Both the position numbers and the translations under genes were made by a program. DNA of 19,235 bases from NCBI GenBank assembly GCA_944384285.1, contig CALWSX010000119.1, positions 1-19,235 on the forward strand, written 5' to 3'. Source of the DNA: an uncultured Lachnospiraceae bacterium. Lineage in GTDB: Bacteria; Bacillota; Clostridia; Lachnospirales; Anaerotignaceae. Under the pieces are notes generated by a model that saw only the letters and a list, made by a program, of their open reading frames with translations, had not been told where the DNA came from and ran no database searches. This document shows, in pieces, positions 6,908-14,878 of this stretch (position 1 is the first letter of the stretch; each line of letters starts with the position of its first letter).

Positions 6908-8293
6908 ATGCAGCAAAACCAGACAGATGCGCTTGGAAAGGAAAAAGTGTCAAAATTATTGTTTAAATTATCAGTTCCGGCAATTGTAGCGCAAATAATA
7001 AATTTACTTTATAACCTTGTTGATAGAATGTATATTGGTCATATTGAGGGAGTAGGAAAACTTGCTCTTACGGGCGTTGGGGTATGTTTTCCGCTTATTA
7101 TGATAATTACTGCATTTTCATCATTTGTAAGTATGGGTGCTGCTCCTAGAGCCTCTATATATTTAGGAATGAACGATAAAGAAAAAGCAGAACAAACACT
7201 TGGAAATAGTGTTACACTCCTTATAATAATGTCAGTAGTGCTCACAATTTTATTTCAAGTTTTTTCAAAAGATTTTCTTTTAATGTTTGGCGCAAGTGAA
7301 AACACTTTACAATATGGGTTGGACTATATTCTTATATATACATTAGGAACAACTTTTGTTCTTTTTACACTTGGTTTAAATGCATTTATTACCTGTCAAG
7401 GTGACTCTAAAACAAGTATGATTACTGTTGTAATAGGTGCAGTATTAAATATTATTCTTGACCCTGTATTTATATTTGCATTTGATATGGGAGTTAAAGG
7501 TGCTGCAATAGCAACAATTATATCTCAATGCGTTTCAATGATTTTTGTATTAAAATACTTAAATGGTAAGAAAACCACAATTCGTATTCGAAAAAAATAT
7601 TTAAAACTTTCCCCTAAAATATTTCTTCCATGTCTTGCACTTGGTATATCTCCATTCATAATGCAATCAACAGAAAGTTTGATAGCAGTATGCTTTAATT
7701 CTTCTTTGTTCAAATATGGAGGAGACCTTGCTGTAGGAGCTATGGCTATACTTACCAGTGTAATGCAGTTTGCTATGCTTCCGCTTTTAGGACTTTCACA
7801 AGGGGCACAGCCTATCATGAGCTATAATCTTGGGGCAAAAAAACCAAACAGAATGAAGGAAGTGTTTAAATTCCTTTTAATTTCATCTTTGGTATATACT
7901 GTACTTTTATGGACATCAATACAACTTTTCCCAGAGCTTTTTGTATTAATATTTAATAATGATCCGGAACTTGTGGAATTTACATCAAGAGCTCTTAGAA
8001 TTTATATGGGAATGTCATGGGTATTTGGTATACAGATTTCCTGTCAGCAATCTTTTATAGCTTTAGGAAATGCAAAAAGTTCTCTTATTGCGGCTCTTTT
8101 AAGAAAAATTGTAATATTAATACCTTTAATTTATATAATGCCTATGCTTCCATTTTTTGGCGACAAAACAACGGCAGTGTTTGTTGCGGAACCAGTTGCA
8201 GACTTTTTGGCTGTAATATTTACAGCATCATTATTTACAGTACAATTTAAACGTGTATTAAAAAAATTAAGGCTTGAAATTTCAGAATCATAA
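6908..8293 (+). CDS. MATE family multidrug exporter (MepA-like)
   Basis: This 461-residue membrane protein is built as two homologous bundles of six helices, as in MATE transporters. Recognisable family segments are KLLFKLSVPAIVAQIINLLY and DRMYIGHI near the N-terminus, QGDSKTSM followed by NIILDPVFIF at the end of the first half, and LPLLGLSQGAQPIMSYNLGA in the second half. It should use a sodium or proton gradient to export cationic compounds across the cell membrane. The pattern is closest to the MepA-type branch. The start ATG has AGAGGTG about 7 bases upstream. The gene is isolated from clpX by terminators and has its own upstream region with a long inverted repeat. No clear terminator separates it from spoVT. 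The substrate is unknown. A second, clearly diverged MATE gene lies at 14957-16300. Confidence 0.93.
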   Translation: MQQNQTDALGKEKVSKLLFKLSVPAIVAQIINLLYNLVDRMYIGHIEGVGKLALTGVGVCFPLIMIITAFSSFVSMGAAPRASIYLGMNDKEKAEQTLGNSVTLLIIMSVVLTILFQVFSKDFLLMFGASENTLQYGLDYILIYTLGTTFVLFTLGLNAFITCQGDSKTSMITVVIGAVLNIILDPVFIFAFDMGVKGAAIATIISQCVSMIFVLKYLNGKKTTIRIRKKYLKLSPKIFLPCLALGISPFIMQSTESLIAVCFNSSLFKYGGDLAVGAMAILTSVMQFAMLPLLGLSQGAQPIMSYNLGAKKPNRMKEVFKFLLISSLVYTVLLWTSIQLFPELFVLIFNNDPELVEFTSRALRIYMGMSWVFGIQISCQQSFIALGNAKSSLIAALLRKIVILIPLIYIMPMLPFFGDKTTAVFVAEPVADFLAVIFTASLFTVQFKRVLKKLRLEISES

Positions 8294-8443
8294 AGAATAT
8301 TTAATTTTTAAAATTTCTAAAAGATAGTAATTTTTAAGAATAAAATCTCCTTATTAAGCTAACAATATCTACATAGAAGTCTTAAATATTGAAAATCAGT
8401 TAAATAAATTACTGAAACTGTTTTTCTGTTAAAGGAGGATTTT

Positions 8444-8986
8444 ATGAAAGCAACTGGCATCGTCAGAAGAATAGACGACTTAGGAAGAATTGTAGTACCA
8501 AAAGAAATAAGAAAAACATTAAAAATAAGAGAAGGAGACCCTTTAGAAATTTTTACAAATAATGAAGGTGAAATAATATTAAAAAAATATTCTCCTCTTG
8601 GGAATATAGAAGAATATGCAAAAGAATATACAGAAGCTATTAATAAAGTTACTGGGTTTACTGTATTAGTAACAGATAAAGACAGAATAATCTGTGCTTC
8701 TGGATTAGGGAAAAAAGATTTTAGAGACATATCTTTAAAGAAAGAGTTTGAGATTCTTTTAGAAGGTAGAAAAAGTATTACTTTTTCTAATGATGAAAAA
8801 ACTTATTTGAACATTCTTTCAGATGAGATATTTAAAGAGGCTAAATGTGGAGTTATTTCTCCTATAATTTCTGAAGGCGATATATTTGGATCTTTAATAA
8901 TGTTATCAAATCAGAACAAAATTTCAGATTCTGACTTAAAAATAATTCAAATTGCAGTTAAGTTTTTTGAAAAACAATTAAGCTAA
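8444..8986 (+). CDS. spoVT: Stage V sporulation protein T, AbrB-type transcription regulator
   Basis: The 180 residues match SpoVT in length and layout. An N-terminal AbrB swapped-hairpin DNA-binding domain (about 1-50: KATGIVRRIDDLGRIVVPKE, then IREGDPLEIF) precedes a GAF-like C-terminal domain (about 55-180). In Bacillus, SpoVT acts in the forespore on sigma-G genes. The two-domain length distinguishes it from AbrB and Abh, which have about 95 residues. This is direct evidence that the organism is, or descends from, an endospore former. AAAGGAGG stands 7 bases before the ATG. I could not find a convincing sigma-G promoter in the 150-base gap upstream, so read-through from the MATE gene or an atypical promoter is possible. 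It converges on trmB and shares a terminator with it. Confidence 0.93.
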   Translation: MKATGIVRRIDDLGRIVVPKEIRKTLKIREGDPLEIFTNNEGEIILKKYSPLGNIEEYAKEYTEAINKVTGFTVLVTDKDRIICASGLGKKDFRDISLKKEFEILLEGRKSITFSNDEKTYLNILSDEIFKEAKCGVISPIISEGDIFGSLIMLSNQNKISDSDLKIIQIAVKFFEKQLS

Positions 8987-9023
8987 AAAAACTATCCAAC
9001 GATTTTCGTTGGATAGTTTTTTT
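8985..9023. terminator. Bidirectional terminator between spoVT and trmB
   Basis: CTATCCAACG (8992-9001) pairs perfectly with CGTTGGATAG (9007-9016) around a 5-base loop. Seven A stand before the stem and seven T after it, so it works on both strands. It overlaps the stop codons of both converging genes. Confidence 0.9.
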
Positions 9024-9657
9024 ATAATTTATATCTAGCTTCAAGTCTGTAAATAGGCATATCTAAACTTGAAAATTTTTCTTCGTATTCTGTCATAATG
9101 TTGCCTTCAAAATCACTTTTATGAAGGTCTAAGGAAATATTTGAAAGTTTCCAATCTTCTTTACAAAATTCATTTAAAGAAAATTCAAAAAGTCCTTTAT
9201 TATCTGTTTTAAAGAAAATTTCACATTCATTATTAAATAATTTTTTATAAGAATCTAAAAAGTTTTTATGTGTAAGACGTCTTTTTTCATTTTTCTTTTT
9301 TGGCCATGGGTCTGAGAAATTAAGATAAATTCTTTTGATTTCACCTTTTTCAAAAATATCAGCTAAATTTTTTGCATCATATCTTATAAGAGCAATATTA
9401 TTAGCCTCTTCTGGGATTTTTCTTGCAGCAATAGCAAGAATAGTAGACTGTAATTCAAGACCAATAAAGTTAATATTAGGGTATAACTTTGCATTTTCAG
9501 ATATAAATCGGCCTTTTCCACATCCTATTTCGAGGTAAATAGGGTTGTCATTTTTAAAATATTCATGCCATTTAGATTTATATTCTGTAGGTTCATGAAC
9601 AATGTGTTTGTTAGTTTCAAGCTCGTTTGCTGTCCAATTTTTTTTTCTAATTCTCAT
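9022..9657 (-). CDS. trmB: tRNA (guanine-N7)-methyltransferase
   Basis: The 211-residue enzyme uses S-adenosylmethionine to methylate N7 of G46 in the variable loop of many tRNAs. The SAM-binding motif EIGCGKGRF is at 43-51, the acidic ribose-binding turn GLE at 66-68, the family hallmark FSDPWPKKKNEKRRL at 114-128 (catalytic Asp116 and the tRNA-binding basic run), and the C-terminal TEYE at 189-192. The length is standard for Firmicute TrmB. GGAG stands 8 bases before the ATG. It is the last gene of a minus-strand operon DUF4321-maf-trmB, 57 bases after maf, and ends at the terminator shared with spoVT. Confidence 0.96.
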   Translation of the reverse strand: MRIRKKNWTANELETNKHIVHEPTEYKSKWHEYFKNDNPIYLEIGCGKGRFISENAKLYPNINFIGLELQSTILAIAARKIPEEANNIALIRYDAKNLADIFEKGEIKRIYLNFSDPWPKKKNEKRRLTHKNFLDSYKKLFNNECEIFFKTDNKGLFEFSLNEFCKEDWKLSNISLDLHKSDFEGNIMTEYEEKFSSLDMPIYRLEARYKL

Positions 9658-9714
9658 ACTTTTATCTCCACTGAAATAACATTTTTTAAAAAACTATCAG
9701 AAAATATAATAACA

Positions 9715-10299
9715 TTAATGTTTTATAATATCAATATTATATTTTTTTAAAATATCATAAATAAGGCTAATAGGGAGGCCAACTATATTATTATAATCTC
9801 CTTCGATTTTTTCAATAAATATAGCACCAAGTCCTTGTATACCATAGGAACCTGCTTTATCCATAGGTTCGCCCGATTCTACATAATACATAATTTCATC
9901 ATTTGTCATATTTTTAAAATATACATAGGACTCTACAAAATTTGTTTCTATTTTTGATAAATTATTAAATATTAAAGTTACCCCTGTAATAACTTTATGT
10001 TTTTTTCCGGAAAGAAGCTTAAGTGTATGTATAGCATCGTTTTTATCTTTTGGTTTTCCAAGAATTATATTATCAAAAACAACAATAGTATCGGCTGCAA
10101 TTATTATTGAGTTTTTATCAACTTGTTTAGAAACTGCTAAAGCTTTTATTTCAGAGTTTAATTTCACAACTTCCTCTGGTGCAAGTGTATTATCATTTAT
10201 TTCTTTAACTTCAGGAACAAGAATTTCAAAATTTAAGTTTATTTGAGAAAGAAGTTCTTTTCTTCTTGGAGATGCAGACGCAAGATATATTTTTTCCAT
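9715..10299 (-). CDS. maf: Maf-family nucleotide pyrophosphatase
   Basis: The 194-residue protein carries all Maf signatures: ASASPRRKELL at 7-17, AADTIV at 68-73 with the catalytic-base Asp70, GKP at 81-83, HKVITGVTL at 101-109, DKAGSYGIQG at 147-156 and EGDYNNIVGLP at 166-176. Family members split dTTP, UTP or modified nucleotides into the monophosphate and pyrophosphate, which keeps non-canonical nucleotides out of DNA and RNA. In Bacillus the overproduced protein also inhibits septation. In many Firmicutes maf sits next to radC and mreBCD; here it lies between a DUF4321 gene and trmB, and the MreB homologue is about 6 kb away. The upstream gene ends 18 bases before it, indicating co-transcription. 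Confidence 0.95.
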   Translation of the reverse strand: MEKIYLASASPRRKELLSQINLNFEILVPEVKEINDNTLAPEEVVKLNSEIKALAVSKQVDKNSIIIAADTIVVFDNIILGKPKDKNDAIHTLKLLSGKKHKVITGVTLIFNNLSKIETNFVESYVYFKNMTNDEIMYYVESGEPMDKAGSYGIQGLGAIFIEKIEGDYNNIVGLPISLIYDILKKYNIDIIKH

Positions 10300-10317
10300 A
10301 TTAATTAATCACCTTTT

Positions 10318-10584
10318 TTATCTAATAAATTTTTTGTAAGCAAAAAAAGAAATAATAATACCAATAATTCCGGCAATAGTAAATTTTATAGAGAATCCAA
10401 ACTCAATTTTAAGTATTCCTAAATCAATCAAAAAGGGTTTTATAAAACCAAATGTTTTACCATAATTTAAAAATCTAAAAGAAGGATTATGGCCTAAAAT
10501 TTCTCCTAAAAATCCTCCCAAAACTACACCTGCAAGTAAAAATATTAATAATATCCAAAAATTTTGGCGTGAAAATTTACTCAT
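10318..10584 (-). CDS. Small membrane protein, DUF4321
   Basis: The 88 residues have two membrane helices (about 10-30 and 66-83), a glycine-rich first helix (AGVVLGGFLGEILG) and a basic C-terminus. Length, the GGFLGE motif and the position directly upstream of maf match DUF4321 proteins of Clostridia, whose function is unknown. A near-consensus promoter and a GGGAGG ribosome site precede it, so it is the first gene of the operon with maf and trmB. The conserved neighbourhood suggests a housekeeping role at the membrane, perhaps in cell-envelope growth, but this is only inference. Confidence 0.75.
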   Translation of the reverse strand: MSKFSRQNFWILLIFLLAGVVLGGFLGEILGHNPSFRFLNYGKTFGFIKPFLIDLGILKIEFGFSIKFTIAGIIGIIISFFAYKKFIR

Positions 10585-10614
10585 TTAAATACCTCCCTGA
10601 TTTAGTACTAAAAT

Positions 10615-10643
10615 ATTATATCATAGCAAATAGAAATTGTCAC
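10615..10643 (-). promoter_or_regulatory. Promoter of the DUF4321-maf-trmB operon
   Basis: On the minus strand, GTGACA (10638-10643), a 17-base spacer and TATAAT (10615-10620) with an extended -10 TG form a strong sigma-A promoter. The start is about 25 bases before the first ATG. Confidence 0.7.
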
Positions 10644-10671
10644 ATAAAAAAAGGGGCTTGAAAAGCCCCTT
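10644..10671 (-). terminator. Terminator of the stalk-domain protein gene
   Basis: AAGGGGCTT (10651-10659) pairs with AAGCCCCTT (10663-10671). On the minus strand a T run follows. It abuts the -35 of the next operon's promoter. Confidence 0.85.
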
Positions 10672-10681
10672 AAAATTTTAT

Positions 10682-12082
10682 TTATGCAGCTGGAACAGCA
10701 GGAACTACAGCAGCAGTAGTACCTATAAGTTCATCTGTAATCATGATTACATTTTCAACACCAAGTGCAGCACCTGCAGGCTGTTTGTCTGTTTTAGTAA
10801 CTTTAGCATCGTAATTAAATTTTACATTTAAAATTTCAGGAATATCTACTGTTAAAACAGATTTTGTATTAAGATCTTTATCCTGAGAAATTGTAAAATT
10901 CATAACTTCTGAAGGTGTGTCGCCTTCTGTAAGTTCAAATTTGAATACAAGATCAAGACCTGTAATTTTATCTCCAGTATGAGGCATTACAAATGTCATT
11001 GTCATTTTTATGCCTGATTCTTCAACAACATATTCAGAAGTGTATTTTCCGTACTGGTCAACAAATGAAGAATCTGATAATAATTCACTGTAAGTATTAG
11101 CTAATAAAAGTCTTGTTTCTGCATTAACAGTTGAATCAAGAGGAACTGATGTAACAATAGATTTAACAATATCTTTAAAATCTATAGACTGATTTGAACC
11201 ATACATTTTTAACATTTCTGAATAAAGGTTTTCAGTTCCAGCAACAGTGAATAATGAATTAAGGTCAAGGGCATACCATGTATCTGGTTGACCATCAAGA
11301 ACTTTAGCTAATTCATTAGATTTAAAAGCAATAATACCTTTTTCAAGATCAGTTCTCATTTCAATTTTTGTATTTTTAAGAAGATCAATAGCTTCTTTAA
11401 TTTTTTGCATTTCTTCATTTGTTTCTGTTGTAGCAGTTGTTTCAGTAGCATTTTCTTCAGGTACAGGAGCTTGTGTTAATAAAAGTTTTAATACGTCTTC
11501 AAGATTTAATTTAACATTTATAACAGAATCAGATTTTACAGCATTAGATAAAGATGTCATATCACCAGTAAAACCAAATTTAATAGCTTCTTCATCTTTT
11601 CCTACAGTTGCTTCAAGTCCGAAAACACCATCTGTTTGGTAACTTCCGCCATCTTTAATGTAATCCTGACCTAAAAGCATTGCTTTGTTAAAAATTGAGA
11701 ATTCTACGTTTTCAAGAAGTTTGTCTACATTAAATAATAATATTTGATTTTGTGTAGCATCAAAACCAATTTCATAACCATAAAGATTTGCTATTTCGCG
11801 AAGGTTATAATAGTTTTGATTATTGGATTTTACACAAGGAATTGTTACAAGGTTTAATTTTGCTTCATCTTTTGAAAAGAGAGTAGCTACAGCTTGTGGT
11901 AAAACATAAGTTGTACCTCCAAGTACTTCAATAGAGTCTTCAGGAATAGTAACTTCTTGGCCATTTACGCTTATTGCTTTTGTCTCAACTGGGAGATTTT
12001 CAGCATAAACACCTGTTATAGATGTAGCAACAAGCATTGTGCTAAGAAGGATTCCCATAAATTTTTTCTTGAATTTAGTCAT
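10682..12082 (-). CDS. Secreted stalk-domain (copper amine oxidase N-terminal-like) protein
   Basis: The 466-residue protein starts with a classical signal peptide: basic MTKFKKKF, a hydrophobic core and a probable cut after VYA (27/28). No lipobox and no C-terminal membrane anchor are seen. Residues about 35-118 resemble the copper-amine-oxidase-N-like stalk domain of Clostridia (VNGQEVTIPEDSIEVLGGTT, then YYNLREIANLYGYEIGFDA and a closing QNQILLFN). These domains are structural, not enzymatic. A long region rich in strands follows, interrupted by a Thr/Glu linker (about 208-225), and the protein ends in an Ala/Pro-rich tail (AAVVPAVPAA). No catalytic motif is recognised. It has AAAGGAGG before the ATG, its own extended -10 promoter and a terminator, so it is a single-gene unit. 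Its codon usage looks like that of the well-expressed neighbours, consistent with an abundant cell-surface protein (inference). Confidence 0.75.
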   Translation of the reverse strand: MTKFKKKFMGILLSTMLVATSITGVYAENLPVETKAISVNGQEVTIPEDSIEVLGGTTYVLPQAVATLFSKDEAKLNLVTIPCVKSNNQNYYNLREIANLYGYEIGFDATQNQILLFNVDKLLENVEFSIFNKAMLLGQDYIKDGGSYQTDGVFGLEATVGKDEEAIKFGFTGDMTSLSNAVKSDSVINVKLNLEDVLKLLLTQAPVPEENATETTATTETNEEMQKIKEAIDLLKNTKIEMRTDLEKGIIAFKSNELAKVLDGQPDTWYALDLNSLFTVAGTENLYSEMLKMYGSNQSIDFKDIVKSIVTSVPLDSTVNAETRLLLANTYSELLSDSSFVDQYGKYTSEYVVEESGIKMTMTFVMPHTGDKITGLDLVFKFELTEGDTPSEVMNFTISQDKDLNTKSVLTVDIPEILNVKFNYDAKVTKTDKQPAGAALGVENVIMITDELIGTTAAVVPAVPAA

Positions 12083-12134
12083 ACTTATTCCTCCTTTAAT
12101 TAAAAATATAAGTGTAAATTCTTATATTAATAGA

Positions 12135-12143
12135 ATTATAGCA
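12135..12143 (-). promoter_or_regulatory. Extended -10 promoter of the stalk-domain gene
   Basis: The minus strand reads TG-C-TATAAT, an ideal extended -10, about 52 bases before the ATG. The best -35 at 17 bases is only CTTAAT. Confidence 0.5.
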
Positions 12144-12248
12144 TATTTTATAAAAAAATTAAGTTATTTAAGAAAATTTTAGGATTTTAACAAAAGAAAT
12201 AATAGGATATTAATTTATAAATTTTACATTAAATATAAAAATATATTA

Positions 12249-12277
12249 TTGACAAAAAATCGTAAAAAAAATATACT
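12249..12277 (+). promoter_or_regulatory. Near-consensus promoter of the TPP riboswitch
   Basis: TTGACA (12249-12254), a 17-base spacer and TATACT (12272-12277) place the start at about 12284, directly in front of the aptamer's P1 helix. Confidence 0.8.
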
Positions 12278-12285
12278 CATAAAGT

Positions 12286-12384
12286 AACTTGTAATTCAGG
12301 GGAGCTTTTATAGGCTGAGAGGAAGTTTAGCTTCGACCCTTATACCTGATATGGTTAATGCCATCGTAGGAAGAAATGAAGGTT
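12286..12384 (+). ncRNA. TPP (THI-box) riboswitch aptamer
   Basis: The conserved thi-box elements appear in order: GGGGAGC at 12299-12305, GGCTGAGAGGA at 12313-12323 (pyrimidine-binding loop), CGACCC at 12334-12339, ACCTGAT at 12344-12350, and TGGTTAATGCCA then CGTAGGAAG up to 12373. The outer P1 helix can pair about 12286-12297 with 12373-12384. It binds thiamine pyrophosphate. With ligand bound, the downstream terminator (12434-12467) should form and cut off the transporter gene. Confidence 0.93.
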
Positions 12385-12390
12385 TGCATC

Positions 12391-12414
12391 AAAAGGCAAG
12401 GTGTGTCTTTTTTT
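12391..12414 (+). terminator. Possible extra terminator-like hairpin after the aptamer
   Basis: AAAAGGC (12391-12397) can pair with GTCTTTT (12405-12411) with one G-T pair, and the T run goes on to 12414. It is weak and may instead be part of the riboswitch's antiterminator rearrangement. Confidence 0.3.
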
Positions 12415-12433
12415 GCTATATAATTTTTCTTAC

Positions 12434-12467
12434 GAAGGATACCCAATAAGGTATTCTTTATTTTTTT
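12434..12467 (+). terminator. Riboswitch-controlled terminator before cytX
   Basis: AAGGATACC (12435-12443) pairs with GGTATTCTT (12450-12458), nine pairs including one G-T, with a 6-base loop. A run of seven T follows (12461-12467). The ribosome site AGGAGG starts at the next base, so termination rather than ribosome-site masking looks like the main control. Confidence 0.8.
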
Positions 12468-12480
12468 AGGAGGAAATTAT

Positions 12481-13674
12481 ATGAAAAACGAAAAAACAAC
12501 TTTATTATCTAATGGACTTATTTGGTTTGGTGCGGGAGTTTCTATTGCAGAAATATTAACAGGAATTTTGATTGCACCTCTAGGGCTTAAAAAAGGGGTA
12601 CTAGCAATAGTTTTAGGGCATCTTATAGGATGTATTTTGTTTTTCTTAGCTGGACTTGTAGGGGCAAGGACAGAAAAGGCTTCAATGGAGACAGTTAAAA
12701 TTTCATTTGGAAATAAAGCATATAAACTATTTGCTATATTAAATGTAATTCAGTTAGTTGGTTGGACTGCCGTAATGATAGTGAATGGAGCAAATGCTGC
12801 AAATGAGATTTTTCATTTTGGAAGTCCTGTAATATGGTGTATATTAATCGGAGTACTTATTATAGTTTGGACATTCATAGGAATGAAGAATTTAAGCAAA
12901 ATTAATATAATTGCAATGGCATTACTTTTTATTCTTACACTTTGTCTTACATATAAATTATGCGTAACAGGAAATGTATCAAACGATAAAGATTTTTTAG
13001 ATACAATATCATTTGGAGCAGCTGTTGAACTTTCTGTTGCAATGCCTATTTCATGGCTTCCACTTTTTTCTGATTATACATCAAAGGCTGAAAAGCCTGA
13101 AAAAGCCGCTGTTTTAAGTAGTATTGTATATTTTATTACAAGCAGTTGGATGTATATCATAGGTCTTTTGGCTGCAATTATATTTTCAGAAAGTGATATT
13201 TCTAAGATTATGATTTTGGCTGGACTTGGAGTTTCTTCTCTTTTTGTTATAGTATTTTCTACAGTAACTACAACTTTTCTTGATACATTTTCAGCAGGTG
13301 TAAGTTTTAAATCTATTTTTGAAAAATATAATGAGAAAAAGGTAAGTGTTTTAGTTTGTGTAATAGGTGTTGTTATGGCAATTTTTATACCTGTAAATAA
13401 GTTTGAATCATTTTTATATCTTATAGGTTCTGTATTTTCGCCTATGATTGCAATATTAATTTCTGATTATTTTATATTAAAAAAAGACTATACAGATATT
13501 CCAATAAATAATTCAAATATTGTTATTTGGATAATTGGTATTATAATTTACAGAGTATTTTTAAATATAGTAACTCCAATAGGAAATACAGCGCCTGTTA
13601 TTATAATAATTTGTATTATAAAAATAATTTTTGAAAAAATTATAAAAAAGGAAAATTCAACAAATATTAATTAA
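12481..13674 (+). CDS. cytX: CytX-like NCS1 permease, probable hydroxymethylpyrimidine (thiamine precursor) transporter
   Basis: The 397-residue polytopic membrane protein has about twelve hydrophobic helices. The N-terminal WFGAGVSIAEILTGILIAPLG is the signature of the CytX/cytosine-permease group of the NCS1 family. QLVGWTAVMIVNGANAAN and SVAMPISWLPLFSDYTSKA are further conserved helix segments. NCS1 transporters take up nucleobases and related rings with a cation. The TPP riboswitch directly upstream makes the pyrimidine half of thiamine (HMP) the likely cargo, as for CytX in other Firmicutes; this inference comes from context. AGGAGG stands 6 bases before the ATG. No thiamine synthesis gene is next to it, so the unit is transporter-only here and ends at a two-way terminator. 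Confidence 0.88.
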   Translation: MKNEKTTLLSNGLIWFGAGVSIAEILTGILIAPLGLKKGVLAIVLGHLIGCILFFLAGLVGARTEKASMETVKISFGNKAYKLFAILNVIQLVGWTAVMIVNGANAANEIFHFGSPVIWCILIGVLIIVWTFIGMKNLSKINIIAMALLFILTLCLTYKLCVTGNVSNDKDFLDTISFGAAVELSVAMPISWLPLFSDYTSKAEKPEKAAVLSSIVYFITSSWMYIIGLLAAIIFSESDISKIMILAGLGVSSLFVIVFSTVTTTFLDTFSAGVSFKSIFEKYNEKKVSVLVCVIGVVMAIFIPVNKFESFLYLIGSVFSPMIAILISDYFILKKDYTDIPINNSNIVIWIIGIIIYRVFLNIVTPIGNTAPVIIIICIIKIIFEKIIKKENSTNIN

Positions 13675-13710
13675 ATATTTATAAATAAAAGCGTTAAAGT
13701 TTTTATAATA

Positions 13711-13744
13711 AAAACCACTTAGTATTTTTTACCAAGTGGTTTTT
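13711..13744. terminator. Bidirectional terminator between cytX and the dehydrogenase gene
   Basis: AAAACCACTT (13711-13720) pairs with AAGTGGTTTT (13735-13744), with an inner GTA/TAC extension past one mismatch. Because the arms begin with A and end with T, it can act on both converging transcripts. Confidence 0.8.
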
Positions 13745-13763
13745 GTTGTTATGTATAAGTTTT

Positions 13764-14708
13764 TTATTTATATTTATAAAATCCTTCTCCAGAATTAATA
13801 CCAAGTTTTCCTGTATCAATAAATTCTTCTTTTAATTTTTTAGCAATTTTTCCATACGTTGTAGATGGGTCTGATGCAGCTGGTATATTTGTTAAAATGT
13901 TATAAGCTGTTGTAATACCAACTATGTCTAAAATCTGGAATGGTCCCATAGGAGCTCCTGTTGCAATAACCCATGTTTTATCAATAGTTTCATAATCTGC
14001 AATATCTTCTGCCCAAAGACTTTGTGCTGACATTAAAAATGGAACAAGCATTGAATTAAGAATATATCCGTCTTTTTCCTTTTTAAGTTTGAGAGGAACC
14101 ATTGAAATATCTTCAGCAAATTTTGCAACAATTTCATAATATTTTGGATCTGTATTAGGGTGACCCATAATTTCAGCTGTATTTTGTTTCCATATATTGT
14201 TTGCAAAATGTAAAGCAAGAAATTTCTCAGGTCTTCCTGTAAATTCTGCTAATTTTGAAGGCAAAAGGGTAGAAGAGTTTGTTGCAATAATGGTTTTCTC
14301 AGGAAGAAGAGGAGCAAGTTTTTTATAAAAATCAATTTTTTCCTGAGGTATTTCTGCAAGAGCTTCGATAATAAGATCCGCATCTTTAACTGCATCTACA
14401 AGGTCTGTTGTAAGTTTAATGTCAGATAAAGCTTTATTTGCATTTGAAATAAATGTATCAATTTCATCATTAGAATATTCTTTGCCATTTTGTAAAAGAC
14501 CTGGACTATATGGGCCTTTTTTATTTTTAGCATCATTGAGCTCAGAAACATAAATTTTATGTAATCTTTCAAGTTTTGGTTTTGCACGTTCAATAGATGC
14601 ATCACTTCTAAGCCAGATAGTAACATTAAATCCTTTATATGCTGTCTGAAAAGCTATCTGACTTCCTAAAACTCCACCGCCAATAAGTACAACATTTTTT
14701 ATTTCCAT
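13764..14708 (-). CDS. 3-hydroxyacyl-CoA dehydrogenase (NAD-dependent)
   Basis: From the ATG at 14706-14708 the protein has 314 residues. The frame extends further upstream, but only this ATG has a ribosome site (AAAGGAGG, 7 bases away), and MEIKNVVLIGGG is the usual family start. The Rossmann motif GxGxxG lies at 10-15. The catalytic set fits the family: Ser146 (ATNSS), His167 (LHFANN), Glu179 exactly 12 residues after the His, and Asn218 (GYILNS). GAPMGPFQILDIVG (251-264) marks the C-terminal helical domain. The enzyme should interconvert a 3-hydroxyacyl-CoA and a 3-oxoacyl-CoA in fatty-acid or butyrate metabolism. It differs from standard clostridial Hbd (about 282 residues, usually in the crt-bcd-etf operon) in length and solitary setting, so another 3-hydroxy substrate is possible. 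Confidence 0.85.
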   Translation of the reverse strand: MEIKNVVLIGGGVLGSQIAFQTAYKGFNVTIWLRSDASIERAKPKLERLHKIYVSELNDAKNKKGPYSPGLLQNGKEYSNDEIDTFISNANKALSDIKLTTDLVDAVKDADLIIEALAEIPQEKIDFYKKLAPLLPEKTIIATNSSTLLPSKLAEFTGRPEKFLALHFANNIWKQNTAEIMGHPNTDPKYYEIVAKFAEDISMVPLKLKKEKDGYILNSMLVPFLMSAQSLWAEDIADYETIDKTWVIATGAPMGPFQILDIVGITTAYNILTNIPAASDPSTTYGKIAKKLKEEFIDTGKLGINSGEGFYKYK

Positions 14709-14748
14709 ATTTTTACCTCCTTTTAAAATTAATTTTAAATATAATAAA

Positions 14749-14777
14749 ATTATAATTTTGCATTTTATTAAAAGCAA
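14749..14777 (-). promoter_or_regulatory. Predicted promoter of the dehydrogenase gene
   Basis: On the minus strand a perfect TATAAT (14749-14754) lies 17 bases after a weak -35, TTGCTT (14772-14777). The start is about 35 bases before the ATG. Confidence 0.45.
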
Positions 14778-14842
14778 TAAAAAGCAAAAAATTAACAAAA
14801 ACAAAGGTATAAAATATTTAAAATATGATATTAGTTAAAATA

Positions 14843-14871
14843 TTTACAATTTTTAAACAATATGCTATCAT
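14843..14871 (+). promoter_or_regulatory. Promoter of the second MATE gene
   Basis: TTTACA (14843-14848), 17 bases and TATCAT (14866-14871), with an extended -10 TG at 14863-14864, place the start at about 14878. The leader before the ATG is about 79 bases and begins with a long hairpin. Confidence 0.65.
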
Positions 14872-14878
14872 ATAAAAG

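Noticed and set aside
8294..8443. A sigma-G promoter for spoVT
   Set aside because: Partial GAATA and CATAG-like boxes exist, but at wrong spacing or with mismatches; nothing could be supported.
14709..14804. An N-terminal extension of the 3-hydroxyacyl-CoA dehydrogenase by 32 residues
   Set aside because: The extension is hydrophobic AT-rich noise containing the ribosome site and promoter; the internal ATG has AAAGGAGG and matches the family start.
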